A stretch of DNA of 64,000 nt from MA-ANB-1 sp965216445 (GCA_965216445.1 OZ244166.1:1550001-1614000); one strand, 5' to 3'. Shown: positions 36,029 to 44,918, counted from the stretch's first letter. The notes: generated from the sequence alone by a model not told the origin. Translations and numbers: made by a program.

Positions 36029-36081
36029 CCATTCTGTGAGGGTCTAGACCGCCCGCACCGGCGCGAACACTCACAGAACGG
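36029..36081 (+). repeat. 53 bp palindromic repeat, copy C (downstream flank of the DUF559 gene)
   Basis: It begins at the base after the TAA of the DUF559 gene. Left arm CCATTCTGTGAGGG, right arm CTCACAGAACGG. It also carries the last codons and the stop TGA of the convergent kinase gene. As an RNA it could form a strong hairpin and end transcription from both sides. Confidence 0.88.
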
Positions 36082-36619
36082 ATTTGGGGACAGCTTCCAA
36101 GAAACGCCGGACCACACCGGAGCTTCGCAGTCGATAGACCTTGAGGTGGACGGTTTCGGGCTGGGCGAGCGCCTCTTCGTACTTCTTGCGGGTCGGTGCG
36201 TGGTGCACCCATGCCCATCGAATGATGTTCTTCTCCGGATCCCAATGCCACAGGTTGGTCCAAGGTTCCCGATTTCCGTTCCACAACTCCTCGCGAGTTG
36301 CAGCTCGACGCAGAGTTCGGCCGACCACCTGTCGCATAACCACCGCGCGTGGTAGATCTAGCCAGACCAACGTGTCCGCCACGGGCCAAATCAACTCCTT
36401 GACACCGTGGCTTGTGTAGTTGCCGTCTATCACCCAGGACGGCTGAAGTGCGAACTCCGCGATGCGGGACCGAAACTCGTGGTCAGGCATTTGCTCCCAT
36501 CCCGGTTGATGGAATATCGAATCCAGCTCAAGGCACGGGAACTCGAGTTTCTCGGCAAGTCGACGCGCAAGGGTCGTCTTGCCCGACCCCGAACTGCCCA
36601 CCACCACAATCCGATGCAT
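36071..36619 (-). CDS. P-loop NTPase, adenylate-kinase/FlaR-like small kinase
   Basis: 182 aa. Walker A GSSGSGKTTLARRL at residues 8-21, then LELDSIFHQPGWE (a DxxxxxxxW acceptor-site pattern), VIDGNYTSHG and WLDLPRAVVMRQVVGRTLRR, as in topology-modulation/FlaR-type kinases. The substrate is unknown. The C-terminus ends with codons for SVL and a TGA that lie inside repeat C, so the present stop appears to come from the repeat. Confidence 0.8.
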   Translation of the reverse strand: MHRIVVVGSSGSGKTTLARRLAEKLEFPCLELDSIFHQPGWEQMPDHEFRSRIAEFALQPSWVIDGNYTSHGVKELIWPVADTLVWLDLPRAVVMRQVVGRTLRRAATREELWNGNREPWTNLWHWDPEKNIIRWAWVHHAPTRKKYEEALAQPETVHLKVYRLRSSGVVRRFLEAVPKSVL

Positions 36620-36670
36620 GATCGACGAGCTTAGGACCTACCGAGGCCGGCGAAAGTTGACGAACAAGGC

Positions 36671-39600
36671 CTACATGCTTCGGCGGTATTGACCGCCGAC
36701 CTCGTACAAAGCTGTGCTCATCTGACCAAGCGATGCCCACTTAGCTGACTCCATCAATGCCTCAAAAAGGTTCTCGTTTCTGATGGCAGCCTCTTGGAGA
36801 GCCTTCAGTTGTTTCTCCACCTGACCGGAGTTCCGCTGCTGCGAGGCGCGTAGGTTTGAGATCTGACGGTTCTTGTCTTCATCGGTTGAGCGAATGAGCT
36901 CCTCGGGAACCTGGAACGGCGAGCCCTCCTTGGAAATGAAGGTGTTGACTCCAACTATCGGATACTCGCCAGACTCCTTCTGCTGCTCGTAGTACAGCGA
37001 TTCTTCTTGAATCTTGGTGCGCTGATACTGCCTTTCCATTGCACCCAACACTCCCCCGCGGCTGTTGATGCGCTCGAATTCGGCCAGGACCGCCTCCTCA
37101 ACCAGATCGGTCAATTCATCGATGATGAATGAGCCTTGAAGGGGGTTTTCGTTCTTGGCCAAACCCAGCTCACGATTGATGATCAACTGTATTGCCATCG
37201 CTCTGCGCACCGACTCTTCGGTTGGAGTTGTGATCGCCTCGTCATAAGCGTTGGTGTGCAGGCTGTTCGTGTTGTCGTAGATGGCATACAGAGCTTGCAA
37301 GGTGGTCCGAATGTCGTTGAAGCTGATCTCCTGGGCATGTAGCGATCGACCTGACGTCTGAATGTGGTACTTCAGTTTCTGCGAGCGCTCATTGCCGCCG
37401 TACTTGTGCTTGATCGCCTTCGACCAGATTCGTCTCGCCACCCGGCCGATCACCGCATACTCGGCGTCGATGCCATTGGAGAAGAAGAAGCTGAGGTTCG
37501 GAGCAAAGTCATCGATATCCATCCCCCTGGCCAGGTAGTACTCAACGAACGTGAAGCCATTCGCCAATGTGAAAGCGAGCTGACTGATCGGGTTGGCCCC
37601 TGCCTCGGCCATGTGATATCCGCTGATGGAAACCGAATAGAAGTTCTTGACGTCGTTATCAACGAAGTACTGCTGGATGTCCCCCATCATCCGGAGCGCG
37701 AACTCGGTTGAGAAGATACAAGTGTTCTGCGCCTGGTCCTCTTTCAGAATGTCGGCCTGAACCGTCCCCCGCACTCGGGACATCGTTTCGGCTTTGATCG
37801 AGTCATAGGTCTCCTTCGGTAACACCTGATCACCGGTTACTCCCAGCAGCATCAAACCGAGACCGTCATGCCCGAGGGGCAGCTCCCCGTGATACTGGGG
37901 TCGCTCGCCATCGCCGAGGAACTCATCGATCTTTCTCTCGACCTCTTCCTCGAGCCCGTTTTCCATGATGTGTTTTTCACATGCCTGGTCGATGGCAGCA
38001 TTCATGAAGAAGGCGAGAATCATCGGCGCCGGACCGTTGATCGTCATCGAAACGGAAGTTGTGGGATCACTGAGGTCGAATCCTGAGTACAACTTCTTGG
38101 CGTCGTCGAGAGTGGCTATCGAGACACCTGAGTTTCCGACCTTCCCGTAGATGTCAGGCCTCTCATGGGGATCTTCTCCGTAAAGCGTCACCGAATCGAA
38201 CGCCGTAGAAAGACGCTTTGCCGGCTGGTCAGCGGCAAGGTAGTGGAATCTCCGGTTGGTCTGCTCCGGAGGGCCCTCACCGGCGAACATGCGGGTGGGG
38301 TCTTCGGCCTCCCTTTTGAAGGGAAACACACCGGCTGCGTAAGGGAATTCCCCGGGCACGTTCTCCTGGAGCAGCCAGCGCAAGCGATCACCCCAGGACC
38401 GGTAGCTCGGAAGCGCTACGCGTGGGACGCGGGTGTGGCTGAGAGTTTCGCGATGGAGCGGAACCCGAATTTCCTTGCCACGCACGTAGTACACAAACTC
38501 CTCGCCTGAGTATTCGGCAATCAACCCGTCCCACCTCTGCAAGGCCTTGAGATTCGTCGGATCGACTGCCTCTTCGGCTTCTGAAATCACAGATTGATCG
38601 AGGTGTTGTTTGGCGCCGAGCAGCCGGTACAGGTACTCGGCAGCGTCAGCCTGAGCATCAACCCAGCGATCGTAACGCCCGATCTCCTCAACGATCTCCG
38701 CCAGATATCTGGTTCGGTTGGGGGGAACGACGAAATGTTTCTCGGTGTCGGCAACCGGCAATTCGATTTTCGATTCCAGGCCGAGAAGGGAAACCATCGA
38801 CTTGTAGAACCGGTTCGTCCCTGGGTCGTTGAAGTCTGAAGCGACGGTGAGATGAATGGGAAGGTCCTCGTCCGGTCCGGTAAAGGCGAGGTGGTTCCTT
38901 CGATACTGTTTCCGCACATCGCGCAGGGCGTCCAGCGAGCCCTGCTTGTCCGCCTTGTTGATTGCGACCAGATCGGCGAAGTCGAGCATGTCGATCTTCT
39001 CCAACTGAGTCGCGGCCCCGTATTCGGGGGTCATGACGTAGAGAGACAGATCCGACAGGTCAACGATTTCGGTGTCTGACTGGCCGATCCCCGAGGTCTC
39101 CAGGATCACCAGGTCGTATCCGGCGGCCTTGACGATGTCGACGGCTGTGGCAACGTGAGGAGACAAGGCGAGATTCGATTGACGGGTAGCTAGGGACCGC
39201 ATGTAGGCGCGAGGGTGCGGAAGCGTATTCATCCGGATCCGGTCGCCTAAGAGGGCACCGCCCGACTTCCGCTTGGTCGGATCGACCGAAATCACGCCCA
39301 CGTGAAGGTCACCGAAGTCGGCAAGCAGCCGTCGGATCAACTCGTCGACAAGACTCGACTTCCCCGAACCACCGGTTCCGGTGATGCCGACAACCGGTGC
39401 CGTCGAAGTTGCAGCTTTGGCAACCACCTCCTCGAAGATGTCGGGATATTTCTCGCCGTAGTTCTCCGCTGCGGAAATGAGACCGGCGATCACCGACCGG
39501 TTGGCGACGTTCAGCTCATCGATGTCAAAACCATTGAGTTCACCGAGCGGGAAGTCTGATCGGGAGATCATGTCGGCCACCATGCCGGTCAGACCCAGCT

Positions 39601-39985
39601 CGCGGCCATCGTCGGGCGAATAGATTCGAGTCACACCGTACTCAGCTAAGGACTCCCCTTCAGAAGGCAAGATCGTGCCGCCACCACCACCAAAAATCCG
39701 AATGTGAGATGCCTCACGCTCGACTAGCAGATCCCGGAGGTAGCGATAGAACTCGTTGTGACCGCCCTGATACGAGGTGACGGCGATGGCGTGCACATCC
39801 TCCTCAATCGCTGTTTCCACGATGTCGAGGCCCGTCCGGTTGTGTCCGAGGTGGATGACCTCAGCGCCTGCTGATTGCAGGATTCGCCTGAAGATGTTGA
39901 TCGAAGCATCGTGGCCGTCGAAGAGGGTGGTCGCTGTAACGAAACGGACCTTGTTGGTGGGGTTTACCTGATCCAAATCACTCAA
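36671..39985 (-). CDS. icmF: Fused isobutyryl-CoA mutase IcmF
   Basis: About 1104 aa. The nominal ATG 40069 lies inside marR, upstream of the promoter, so TTG 39985 (or TTG 39976) is preferred. Domain order is that of IcmF: B12-binding domain first (ATTLFDGHDASINIFRRIL, giving the His ligand), MeaI-type G-protein chaperone next (GTGGSGKSS, ETSGIGQSD, NKAD), then the mutase barrel (substrate-binding region with TNSLHTNAYDEA). It interconverts isobutyryl-CoA and butyryl-CoA, and related enzymes also use pivalyl-CoA. Divergent from marR, sharing a promoter region. Confidence 0.93.
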   Translation of the reverse strand: MSDLDQVNPTNKVRFVTATTLFDGHDASINIFRRILQSAGAEVIHLGHNRTGLDIVETAIEEDVHAIAVTSYQGGHNEFYRYLRDLLVEREASHIRIFGGGGGTILPSEGESLAEYGVTRIYSPDDGRELGLTGMVADMISRSDFPLGELNGFDIDELNVANRSVIAGLISAAENYGEKYPDIFEEVVAKAATSTAPVVGITGTGGSGKSSLVDELIRRLLADFGDLHVGVISVDPTKRKSGGALLGDRIRMNTLPHPRAYMRSLATRQSNLALSPHVATAVDIVKAAGYDLVILETSGIGQSDTEIVDLSDLSLYVMTPEYGAATQLEKIDMLDFADLVAINKADKQGSLDALRDVRKQYRRNHLAFTGPDEDLPIHLTVASDFNDPGTNRFYKSMVSLLGLESKIELPVADTEKHFVVPPNRTRYLAEIVEEIGRYDRWVDAQADAAEYLYRLLGAKQHLDQSVISEAEEAVDPTNLKALQRWDGLIAEYSGEEFVYYVRGKEIRVPLHRETLSHTRVPRVALPSYRSWGDRLRWLLQENVPGEFPYAAGVFPFKREAEDPTRMFAGEGPPEQTNRRFHYLAADQPAKRLSTAFDSVTLYGEDPHERPDIYGKVGNSGVSIATLDDAKKLYSGFDLSDPTTSVSMTINGPAPMILAFFMNAAIDQACEKHIMENGLEEEVERKIDEFLGDGERPQYHGELPLGHDGLGLMLLGVTGDQVLPKETYDSIKAETMSRVRGTVQADILKEDQAQNTCIFSTEFALRMMGDIQQYFVDNDVKNFYSVSISGYHMAEAGANPISQLAFTLANGFTFVEYYLARGMDIDDFAPNLSFFFSNGIDAEYAVIGRVARRIWSKAIKHKYGGNERSQKLKYHIQTSGRSLHAQEISFNDIRTTLQALYAIYDNTNSLHTNAYDEAITTPTEESVRRAMAIQLIINRELGLAKNENPLQGSFIIDELTDLVEEAVLAEFERINSRGGVLGAMERQYQRTKIQEESLYYEQQKESGEYPIVGVNTFISKEGSPFQVPEELIRSTDEDKNRQISNLRASQQRNSGQVEKQLKALQEAAIRNENLFEALMESAKWASLGQMSTALYEVGGQYRRSM

Positions 39986-40000
39986 TTCGTTGCTGGGTCC

Positions 40001-40036
40001 ATTGTAAGAGTTACAATACTTTGATGTCAAAGTATT
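40001..40036. promoter_or_regulatory. icmF/marR divergent promoters with two overlapping palindromes
   Basis: Palindrome 1: ATTGTAA-GAG-TTACAAT (40001-40017). Palindrome 2: AATACTTTGA-TG-TCAAAGTATT arms (40015-40036), perfect over 10 bp arms. On the minus strand TTGACA (40030-40025), 18 bp, TACAAT (40006-40001) is the icmF promoter. On the plus strand TTGCTG (39990-39995), 16 bp, TACAAT (40012-40017) is the marR promoter. Palindrome 2 covers the icmF -35 and the marR ATG, a typical MarR operator position. Confidence 0.8.
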
Positions 40037-40536
40037 CCTCAAGTCCGACCCATGTTCTCGAGGACCCAATTGCTGAGGCTATACGGCAATGGAACGCCCA
40101 CGGTTGGACTGATGCCGCTTTGGGAATGGCAACGGTCACCACGATCACGAGGGTCAACCGAGTCCTCGTCGCTCGAGTGGAAGACTCTCTGAGCACATAC
40201 GGCTTGACCTTCGCCCGCTTCGAGATTCTCCGGCTGCTCGGGTTCGCCCGGGACAATCAGCTTCCGATGGGAAAAATCGGGGATCGCCTTCAAGTTCACC
40301 CGGCATCCGTTACCAGTGCGGTGAAACGTCTCGAACGCGACGGGATGATCGAACGCCAGAATGCCACCCACGACAATCGGATAGTTCTGGCCCGACTGCT
40401 TCCCCTTGGAGTCTCGACCCTGGAAGAAGCAACCGAAGCGATCAACCGGGTATTCGAGACACTGGAGTTGGATCGCTCGGATCTGGCGACGATCCTCCGC
40501 ATCTTGGGACACATCCGCTCCATCGAATCCAGTTAG
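40024..40536 (+). CDS. MarR family transcriptional regulator
   Basis: 170 aa; ATG 40024 lies 6 nt after the -10 TACAAT, so the mRNA is leaderless. The winged helix is at about 60-125: FARFEILRLLGFA, GDRLQVHPASVTSAVKRLERDGMIERQ and the wing DNRIVLARLLPLG. It is divergent from icmF and probably represses icmF and itself through the palindromes between them, perhaps with an acyl-CoA or acid ligand (inference). Confidence 0.88.
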   Translation: MSKYSSSPTHVLEDPIAEAIRQWNAHGWTDAALGMATVTTITRVNRVLVARVEDSLSTYGLTFARFEILRLLGFARDNQLPMGKIGDRLQVHPASVTSAVKRLERDGMIERQNATHDNRIVLARLLPLGVSTLEEATEAINRVFETLELDRSDLATILRILGHIRSIESS

Positions 40537-40612
40537 ATCAGCCCGCAATTGGCGAAAAACGTCAGATTTCTATCTACACGAACCGCCAAAACTGACTAGA
40601 TTGTGACTCGGG

Positions 40613-40915
40613 ATGGCTTTATACGAGGGACGAATGCAGGGAGAGACACTCGAGCTCAGTCATGTGACCCTGCGATTGGATGATGATGGCCGGATGCGCA
40701 TATTCGCCGGCCCCGTCGCTGTGGGATCCTGGCCGATGAGTCGGGTGAGTGCAGAGCGGACCTCGATCTACAGGTTTGCCCTCAACATCGACGGGGAGCA
40801 ATTCGAATTCTTCCCCGAAGACCCGCTTGGTTTCTCCGATGACATCGGTGCCGTGGTCGACCTGACCAGGGGTTCCCGGTTCAGCCTCAAACAGCGCATC
40901 GAACGTTCCGGCTGA
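40613..40915 (+). CDS. Hypothetical protein (100 aa)
   Basis: Not recognised. Strand-rich pattern (LELSHVTLRLDDDGRMRIF, then GSWPMSRVSAERTS and YRFALNIDGEQFEFFPED), resembling a small PH-like or barrel fold. TAGATT at 40597-40602 could be its -10, leaving a 10 nt spacing to ATG. Confidence 0.6.
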   Translation: MALYEGRMQGETLELSHVTLRLDDDGRMRIFAGPVAVGSWPMSRVSAERTSIYRFALNIDGEQFEFFPEDPLGFSDDIGAVVDLTRGSRFSLKQRIERSG

Positions 40916-40945
40916 CAAAAGCAAAAGCTCTGGCAAAATGTGGAC

Positions 40946-41686
40946 ATGATTGTCCGCGTGGTACGACGGAGCGTTGTTGGCGCATTGGCCCTGGTAGGAG
41001 CTGAGTTGCTGTGGGCTGTTCTCCGTCCGTCGCCAAAGCAGGATGAGTTCGATCCTTCCGCGACATACGGCAACCTCGGTTCTCCAACTCTGCGTGTTGC
41101 AGTGCTTGGCGACTCCACTATCACTGCACCGGGTGTCGCGGGCCCAGAGGAGATATGGGTCAGTTTGATCTGCCAGCGGCTGGCTGAGTCTCATCATGTC
41201 GTTCTCAAGTCGTACGCCGTCGGAGGCTCGATGGCGCACGATCTGATCGACGAACAGTTGCAGCCGGCTCTTGCCTTCTCTCCGGACCTGGTGTTCCTCT
41301 CCGTCGGTGCCAATGACGCTTTGAAAGGCGTCACATCGTCGAAGTTCGAGGAGAATCTAGAAACCCTTGTCTCGACTTTCCGCGATTCTGGTGCAGTTGT
41401 CGTCCAGAGCGGAGTAGGCGACCTCGGCACCATCCCGAGACTTCTCCCTCCACTACGTCACCTTCTTTCGCGACGGGCGCTTCGGTTCAACTCAGCCCAC
41501 GACCGGGTGGCAGATCGCCACGGATCATGGGTTGTGCCTCAACGAGACAGTCCTGTCTCGATGTGGCGCGACGACCGGGACCTTTGGTCACCGGACCTCT
41601 TTCATGTCAGTGCCCGCGGGCACCAGGTTTGGGCCGAGTTGGGTTGGAAGACGGTCGAAGACGCACTGGAGCTGCGTGAAGCTTGA
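40946..41686 (+). CDS. SGNH/GDSL-type hydrolase with N-terminal membrane anchor
   Basis: ATG 40946 (GTG 40940 is an alternative; CAAAAT lies 6 nt before the ATG). The N-terminus is basic then hydrophobic (SVVGALALVGAELLWAVL), a signal anchor. Catalytic blocks: GDSTITAPG (Ser), GGSMAHDL (Gly), VGANDALK (Asn) and the final DLFHVSARGHQ (Asp and His). Probably an extracytoplasmic esterase or lipase. Confidence 0.85.
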   Translation: MIVRVVRRSVVGALALVGAELLWAVLRPSPKQDEFDPSATYGNLGSPTLRVAVLGDSTITAPGVAGPEEIWVSLICQRLAESHHVVLKSYAVGGSMAHDLIDEQLQPALAFSPDLVFLSVGANDALKGVTSSKFEENLETLVSTFRDSGAVVVQSGVGDLGTIPRLLPPLRHLLSRRALRFNSAHDRVADRHGSWVVPQRDSPVSMWRDDRDLWSPDLFHVSARGHQVWAELGWKTVEDALELREA

Positions 41687-42089
41687 TCGCCAAGCCGCCC
41701 TGTCGCTGGCGTCACAACAACCGGATGCACGGCTGGCGACTGTGGGTCAATCGGGCCAGCCGCATCTCGTCCCGATCACCTTCGCCATCGAGGAGGATTT
41801 CATCTACTCGATGGTCGACTCGAAGCCAAAGACATCACGTCAGTTGAAGCGACTGTCCAACATCGAAGGCGAGCCCCGTGTTTCGGTTCTGACCGACAAA
41901 TACGACGAGGACTGGACACAGCTGTGGTGGGTTCGTCTCGATGGGGCCGCCGAGATCCACACCGAGGGCGTTCGATTCAAACTTGCGAAACAGCTCCTGA
42001 CGGCGAAGTACCCCCAGTACGCTGATCAACCACCCGAAGGTCCTGCAATCGCAGTAGAAGTGTCAGCCGTTAGTTGGTGGAGTTGGTAG
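41676..42089 (+). CDS. F420-dependent PPOX-class protein (TIGR03668-like)
   Basis: GTG 41676 overlaps the SGNH stop by 11 bp, giving 137 aa; a longer frame inside the SGNH gene is rejected. It has the split-barrel PPOX pattern ARLATVGQSGQPHLVPITFAI, then YSMVDSKPKTSRQLKRL and DKYDEDWTQLWWVRLDG. This subfamily is tied to coenzyme F420 in actinobacteria. The 3' end overlaps the convergent folate-ligase gene by 20 bp. Confidence 0.82.
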   Translation: MKLDRQAALSLASQQPDARLATVGQSGQPHLVPITFAIEEDFIYSMVDSKPKTSRQLKRLSNIEGEPRVSVLTDKYDEDWTQLWWVRLDGAAEIHTEGVRFKLAKQLLTAKYPQYADQPPEGPAIAVEVSAVSWWSW

Positions 42090-42615
42090 ACCTCACACCT
42101 GTCTCGTCAGCCAAGTAGTCGACCCTCCTGTCGTGTTCGTCAGTCGGTACAGCATCGACGATTCGCTTCGACAGGGTGACACCGATCGCAACCGCGTCCG
42201 GCCGTTTCAGCGCTAGTTCACGGTCGTAATATCCACCTCCGCGACCGATTCTGTTTCCCTCTGCGTCGAACGCAACTCCTGGAACCAAGAAGACATCCAC
42301 TTCCATGACCGGAGTAACCGGTGCCTTCGCGTTCGGTTGATCCATACCCCAACGGTGACGCTCCAAATCGACCCTCGCATCACGCCAGCTGAGCGAGCCG
42401 TCGTCTTCTATACGTGGCAGGAGCCAACGCCAGCCGGGCAGACGATCGATTAACGGCGAAGTGTCGACCTCGTCTTCGAGCGCGGAATACGTCGTGATAG
42501 TCCCCGGAATCCGTTTGGACAGAAACCCAAACAAGTGGTTGCCCACCAGCTTCGATTGCTCTGATGTGACGTCCCCGAATTCAGTCAGGGTGGAACGAAG
42601 GTCTTCTTTGTCCAC
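42070..42615 (-). CDS. 5-formyltetrahydrofolate cyclo-ligase
   Basis: 181 aa, GTG 42615. The diagnostic loop RIGRGGGYYDREL is present near residue 123, preceded by VDVFLVPGVAFDAEG, as in the MTHFS family. It converts 5-formyl-THF to methenyl-THF with ATP. TAGGCT (42628-42623) lies 7 nt before the GTG on the minus strand, so a leaderless mRNA is likely. Confidence 0.92.
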   Translation of the reverse strand: MDKEDLRSTLTEFGDVTSEQSKLVGNHLFGFLSKRIPGTITTYSALEDEVDTSPLIDRLPGWRWLLPRIEDDGSLSWRDARVDLERHRWGMDQPNAKAPVTPVMEVDVFLVPGVAFDAEGNRIGRGGGYYDRELALKRPDAVAIGVTLSKRIVDAVPTDEHDRRVDYLADETGVRSTNSTN

Positions 42616-42622
42616 GACGGTG

Positions 42623-42643
42623 AGCCTAGAACCTAACTAGCCT
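42623..42643. promoter_or_regulatory. Paired divergent -10 elements (folate ligase and plsC)
   Basis: On the minus strand TAGGCT (42628-42623) precedes GTG 42615 by 7 nt. On the plus strand TAGCCT (42638-42643) precedes ATG 42650 by 6 nt. The -10 boxes are 9 bp apart, so the two polymerases must compete. Confidence 0.5.
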
Positions 42644-42649
42644 GGGTTC

Positions 42650-43393
42650 ATGGCATGGTTGGGCCGTTTGGGACGAACAATCGCCACCTCTCTTGTCGGT
42701 TTCACCGTGACGTTGATCGCAGCCCCGCTGGTTGTGCTCATCGCATGGATCAATGACACCTCGCCATGGATCGATCGAGTCATCAGGAGTTGGAGTCGCA
42801 TCTGGCTCAGGGTTTCAGGCACCGACCTCACCATTCTTGGCGGTGAAGTCATCGACGAGGACCGCTCATATGTTGTCGTGGCCAATCACCAATCGACTCT
42901 CGACATCATGGCGTGCTTTCTCGCGGTACCGCTTCCGATTCGCTATCTCGCCAAAAAGGAGCTGTTCCGAATCCCGATCCTTGCCCAGGGCATGCGAGCG
43001 GTTGGCATCGTGGAGGTTGACCGAACGGCTCGTTCGGCGATACATGCCGAGGTGAACCGCAAATCCAAAGAGCTCATAGCCAAGGGACGCAGCCTGATCA
43101 TCTACCCCGAAGGGACCCGGCCCAGGGACGGCGCGCTTGATCCCTTCAAGAAGGGTGCGTTCACGATGGCGATCGCCAGCCAGCTCCCGGTTCTGCCGGT
43201 AACGATTCATGGCACATACGAAGCTTGGCGACCGGGCACTCTCTGGGTACGGGGCGGACCGGTGACCGTGGTCGTCGACAAGCCGATCGAGACCATCGGG
43301 ATGACTCATCAGGACGCCGCCGACCTGACGAAGCAGACCTACAAGATCATTGCTGGACGTGTGGCCGAACTTGGTGGGACTATTCGCGTCTGA
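42650..43393 (+). CDS. plsC: 1-acyl-sn-glycerol-3-phosphate acyltransferase (PlsC family)
   Basis: 247 aa. A hydrophobic N-terminal segment is followed by the acyltransferase blocks NHQSTLD (the His/Asp catalytic pair), KELFRIP, YPEGTRPRDGALDPFKKGA and PVLPVTIHG. It makes phosphatidic acid at the membrane. Leaderless ATG. Confidence 0.9.
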   Translation: MAWLGRLGRTIATSLVGFTVTLIAAPLVVLIAWINDTSPWIDRVIRSWSRIWLRVSGTDLTILGGEVIDEDRSYVVVANHQSTLDIMACFLAVPLPIRYLAKKELFRIPILAQGMRAVGIVEVDRTARSAIHAEVNRKSKELIAKGRSLIIYPEGTRPRDGALDPFKKGAFTMAIASQLPVLPVTIHGTYEAWRPGTLWVRGGPVTVVVDKPIETIGMTHQDAADLTKQTYKIIAGRVAELGGTIRV

Positions 43394-43475
43394 GCCATCT
43401 TCCTGAGGGGCGTCTGCCGTTTCCAATTCGTGCCGGATGTCGGCCGACGCGCCTCAAACCGTCCAGGACGCGGTT

Positions 43476-43988
43476 CTATCCGAATGGGTGCTGCGCCAAC
43501 TCTCTGCTGTAGATTCGATTGAGAACCAACTCAACGACCATGATCAACACCGCGGACACCGAGGCTGCGACCACTGTCCACCCCGAGGTTCCCCATGACG
43601 CTGCAACGACGCCGCCCACTATGACGAGCGGTCGCACGAAAGTGGCGGGGCCGAGTACCAGGACCGTGCTGAGTGCCTGCCACTCCAGGCTGGCAGAGAA
43701 GTAACCCAAGAAACCAAGGGAAACCAGAAGACAGAACGGGGCATAGACGAGGATCATGCGATTACCGGCGGCAACCAGTTCCTCGTAGGCGACCGATGAT
43801 GCAAGCAATAGCGCGATCAGGATGGTCGCTATCAGAATAAGTGCGGCGAACGCGCCGGTAGCACCCCGCACCGCGCTCTTCAGGCGAGCGTTGCGCTTGA
43901 CAACACGACCGTCGCGTCCGGCCCAAGCACGGAAACCGGCAAGCGCACCATCCACCAGGGCCATGAGACAGAGAACCGTTGCGGTCAT
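43476..43988 (-). CDS. Hypothetical membrane protein (170 aa)
   Basis: Not recognised. Five hydrophobic segments, with a cytoplasmic basic loop (RAWAGRDGRVVKRNARLKSA) after the first. It starts 7 nt after the stop of the methyltransferase frame, so it is probably co-transcribed with it. Confidence 0.6.
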   Translation of the reverse strand: MTATVLCLMALVDGALAGFRAWAGRDGRVVKRNARLKSAVRGATGAFAALILIATILIALLLASSVAYEELVAAGNRMILVYAPFCLLVSLGFLGYFSASLEWQALSTVLVLGPATFVRPLVIVGGVVAASWGTSGWTVVAASVSAVLIMVVELVLNRIYSRELAQHPFG

Positions 43989-43995
43989 CGCTGAC

Positions 43996-44918
43996 TCATT
44001 GAGGTTCGTGCAATCGGTCGGCTATAGATCCCAGCGCTGGACGGAAGCTCGGCACAAGATCGGGTCGAAGACCAATGACTGGACGCATGACATTGAGCCA
44101 TGGTGGACGATCATGCGTGGCGTCGAAGATCAACGGCGACCACTCGGCAACCCCTTTTCGTAGCTGCTCAACGAGCGCGGCGTCCGAATGAGCCCGGAGC
44201 GCTGACCGCAAGCCATCGTGTCGCGCCAGCGGTTCCCGCATGCGGGCCCAGTGAAAGATCCACGCTCCGATCGGCGACAACCTGCTTGGAGCGACATCGA
44301 AGTGCATGAAACCGATTGTTCCCGCACGATTCTGTAGTGCAAAGAACTCGGCGAGTGCATCGGCCTCGATGTGGTGGAGGACCCCGCTCGAAATGAAGAC
44401 GGTCGCGTCCACGTCAAGCTCGAACGCGTTCCCCAGAACGAATCTGCACGGCAGGTCTTCCATCTCGCCCAGACGTTGCGCTGCGCCGAGAAGGCTGGCG
44501 TTGTAGTCCACCCCGATGAGTTCGACATCGGGGCCGAGGACTCCAGACTCGGCTAGGTGGCGGACGATGTAGCCGAGTCCGCACCCGATGTCGACGACAA
44601 CAAAAGGGGAATGCTGGACTGTCCGGCGCAAGGCAAGGAGAAGTCGCGCCACGTGCTGACCAAGCCGGATCTCTTCTGCCAGCCGCTGAAGTTCCAAATG
44701 CGATCGAAGAAGAATGCCATCCACCCCGACCTCGTCGAAGAACTCACCACGGCGAGGAGTCGGGCTGCTAGACGAGCACTTCTGCGATGACCTACTTGCA
44801 GGAGTTGTTCGACCACCTCATTCACCACAACCGGTTTTCGGGAGCCGGTTGTTGAGTCAAAGTCGACGATCATGTCCGAGAGTTCGGCATGACGGAGATG
44901 GTGGTGGTTGCGGTTCAT
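43996..44918 (-). pseudogene. SAM-dependent methyltransferase with a probable frameshift
   Basis: The downstream frame (from 44724) is a class I methyltransferase: VVDIGCGLGYIVRHL, LIGVDYNASLL, ISSGVLHHI. Its natural N-terminus seems to lie in another frame from ATG 44918 (RKPVVVNEVVEQLL and GHRRSARLAARL). One extra base near 44754-44758 would join them as ARLPRRGEFFDEVGVDGILLRSH, a smooth helical sequence. Either the gene is broken, the shorter product from GTG 44724 is used, or the assembly lost one base in a short C/G run. Confidence 0.6.

Noticed and set aside
34961..36081. The three 53 bp repeats as a CRISPR array
   Set aside because: Only three units, uneven spacing (19 bp, then 943 bp with a gene inside), and no cas genes.
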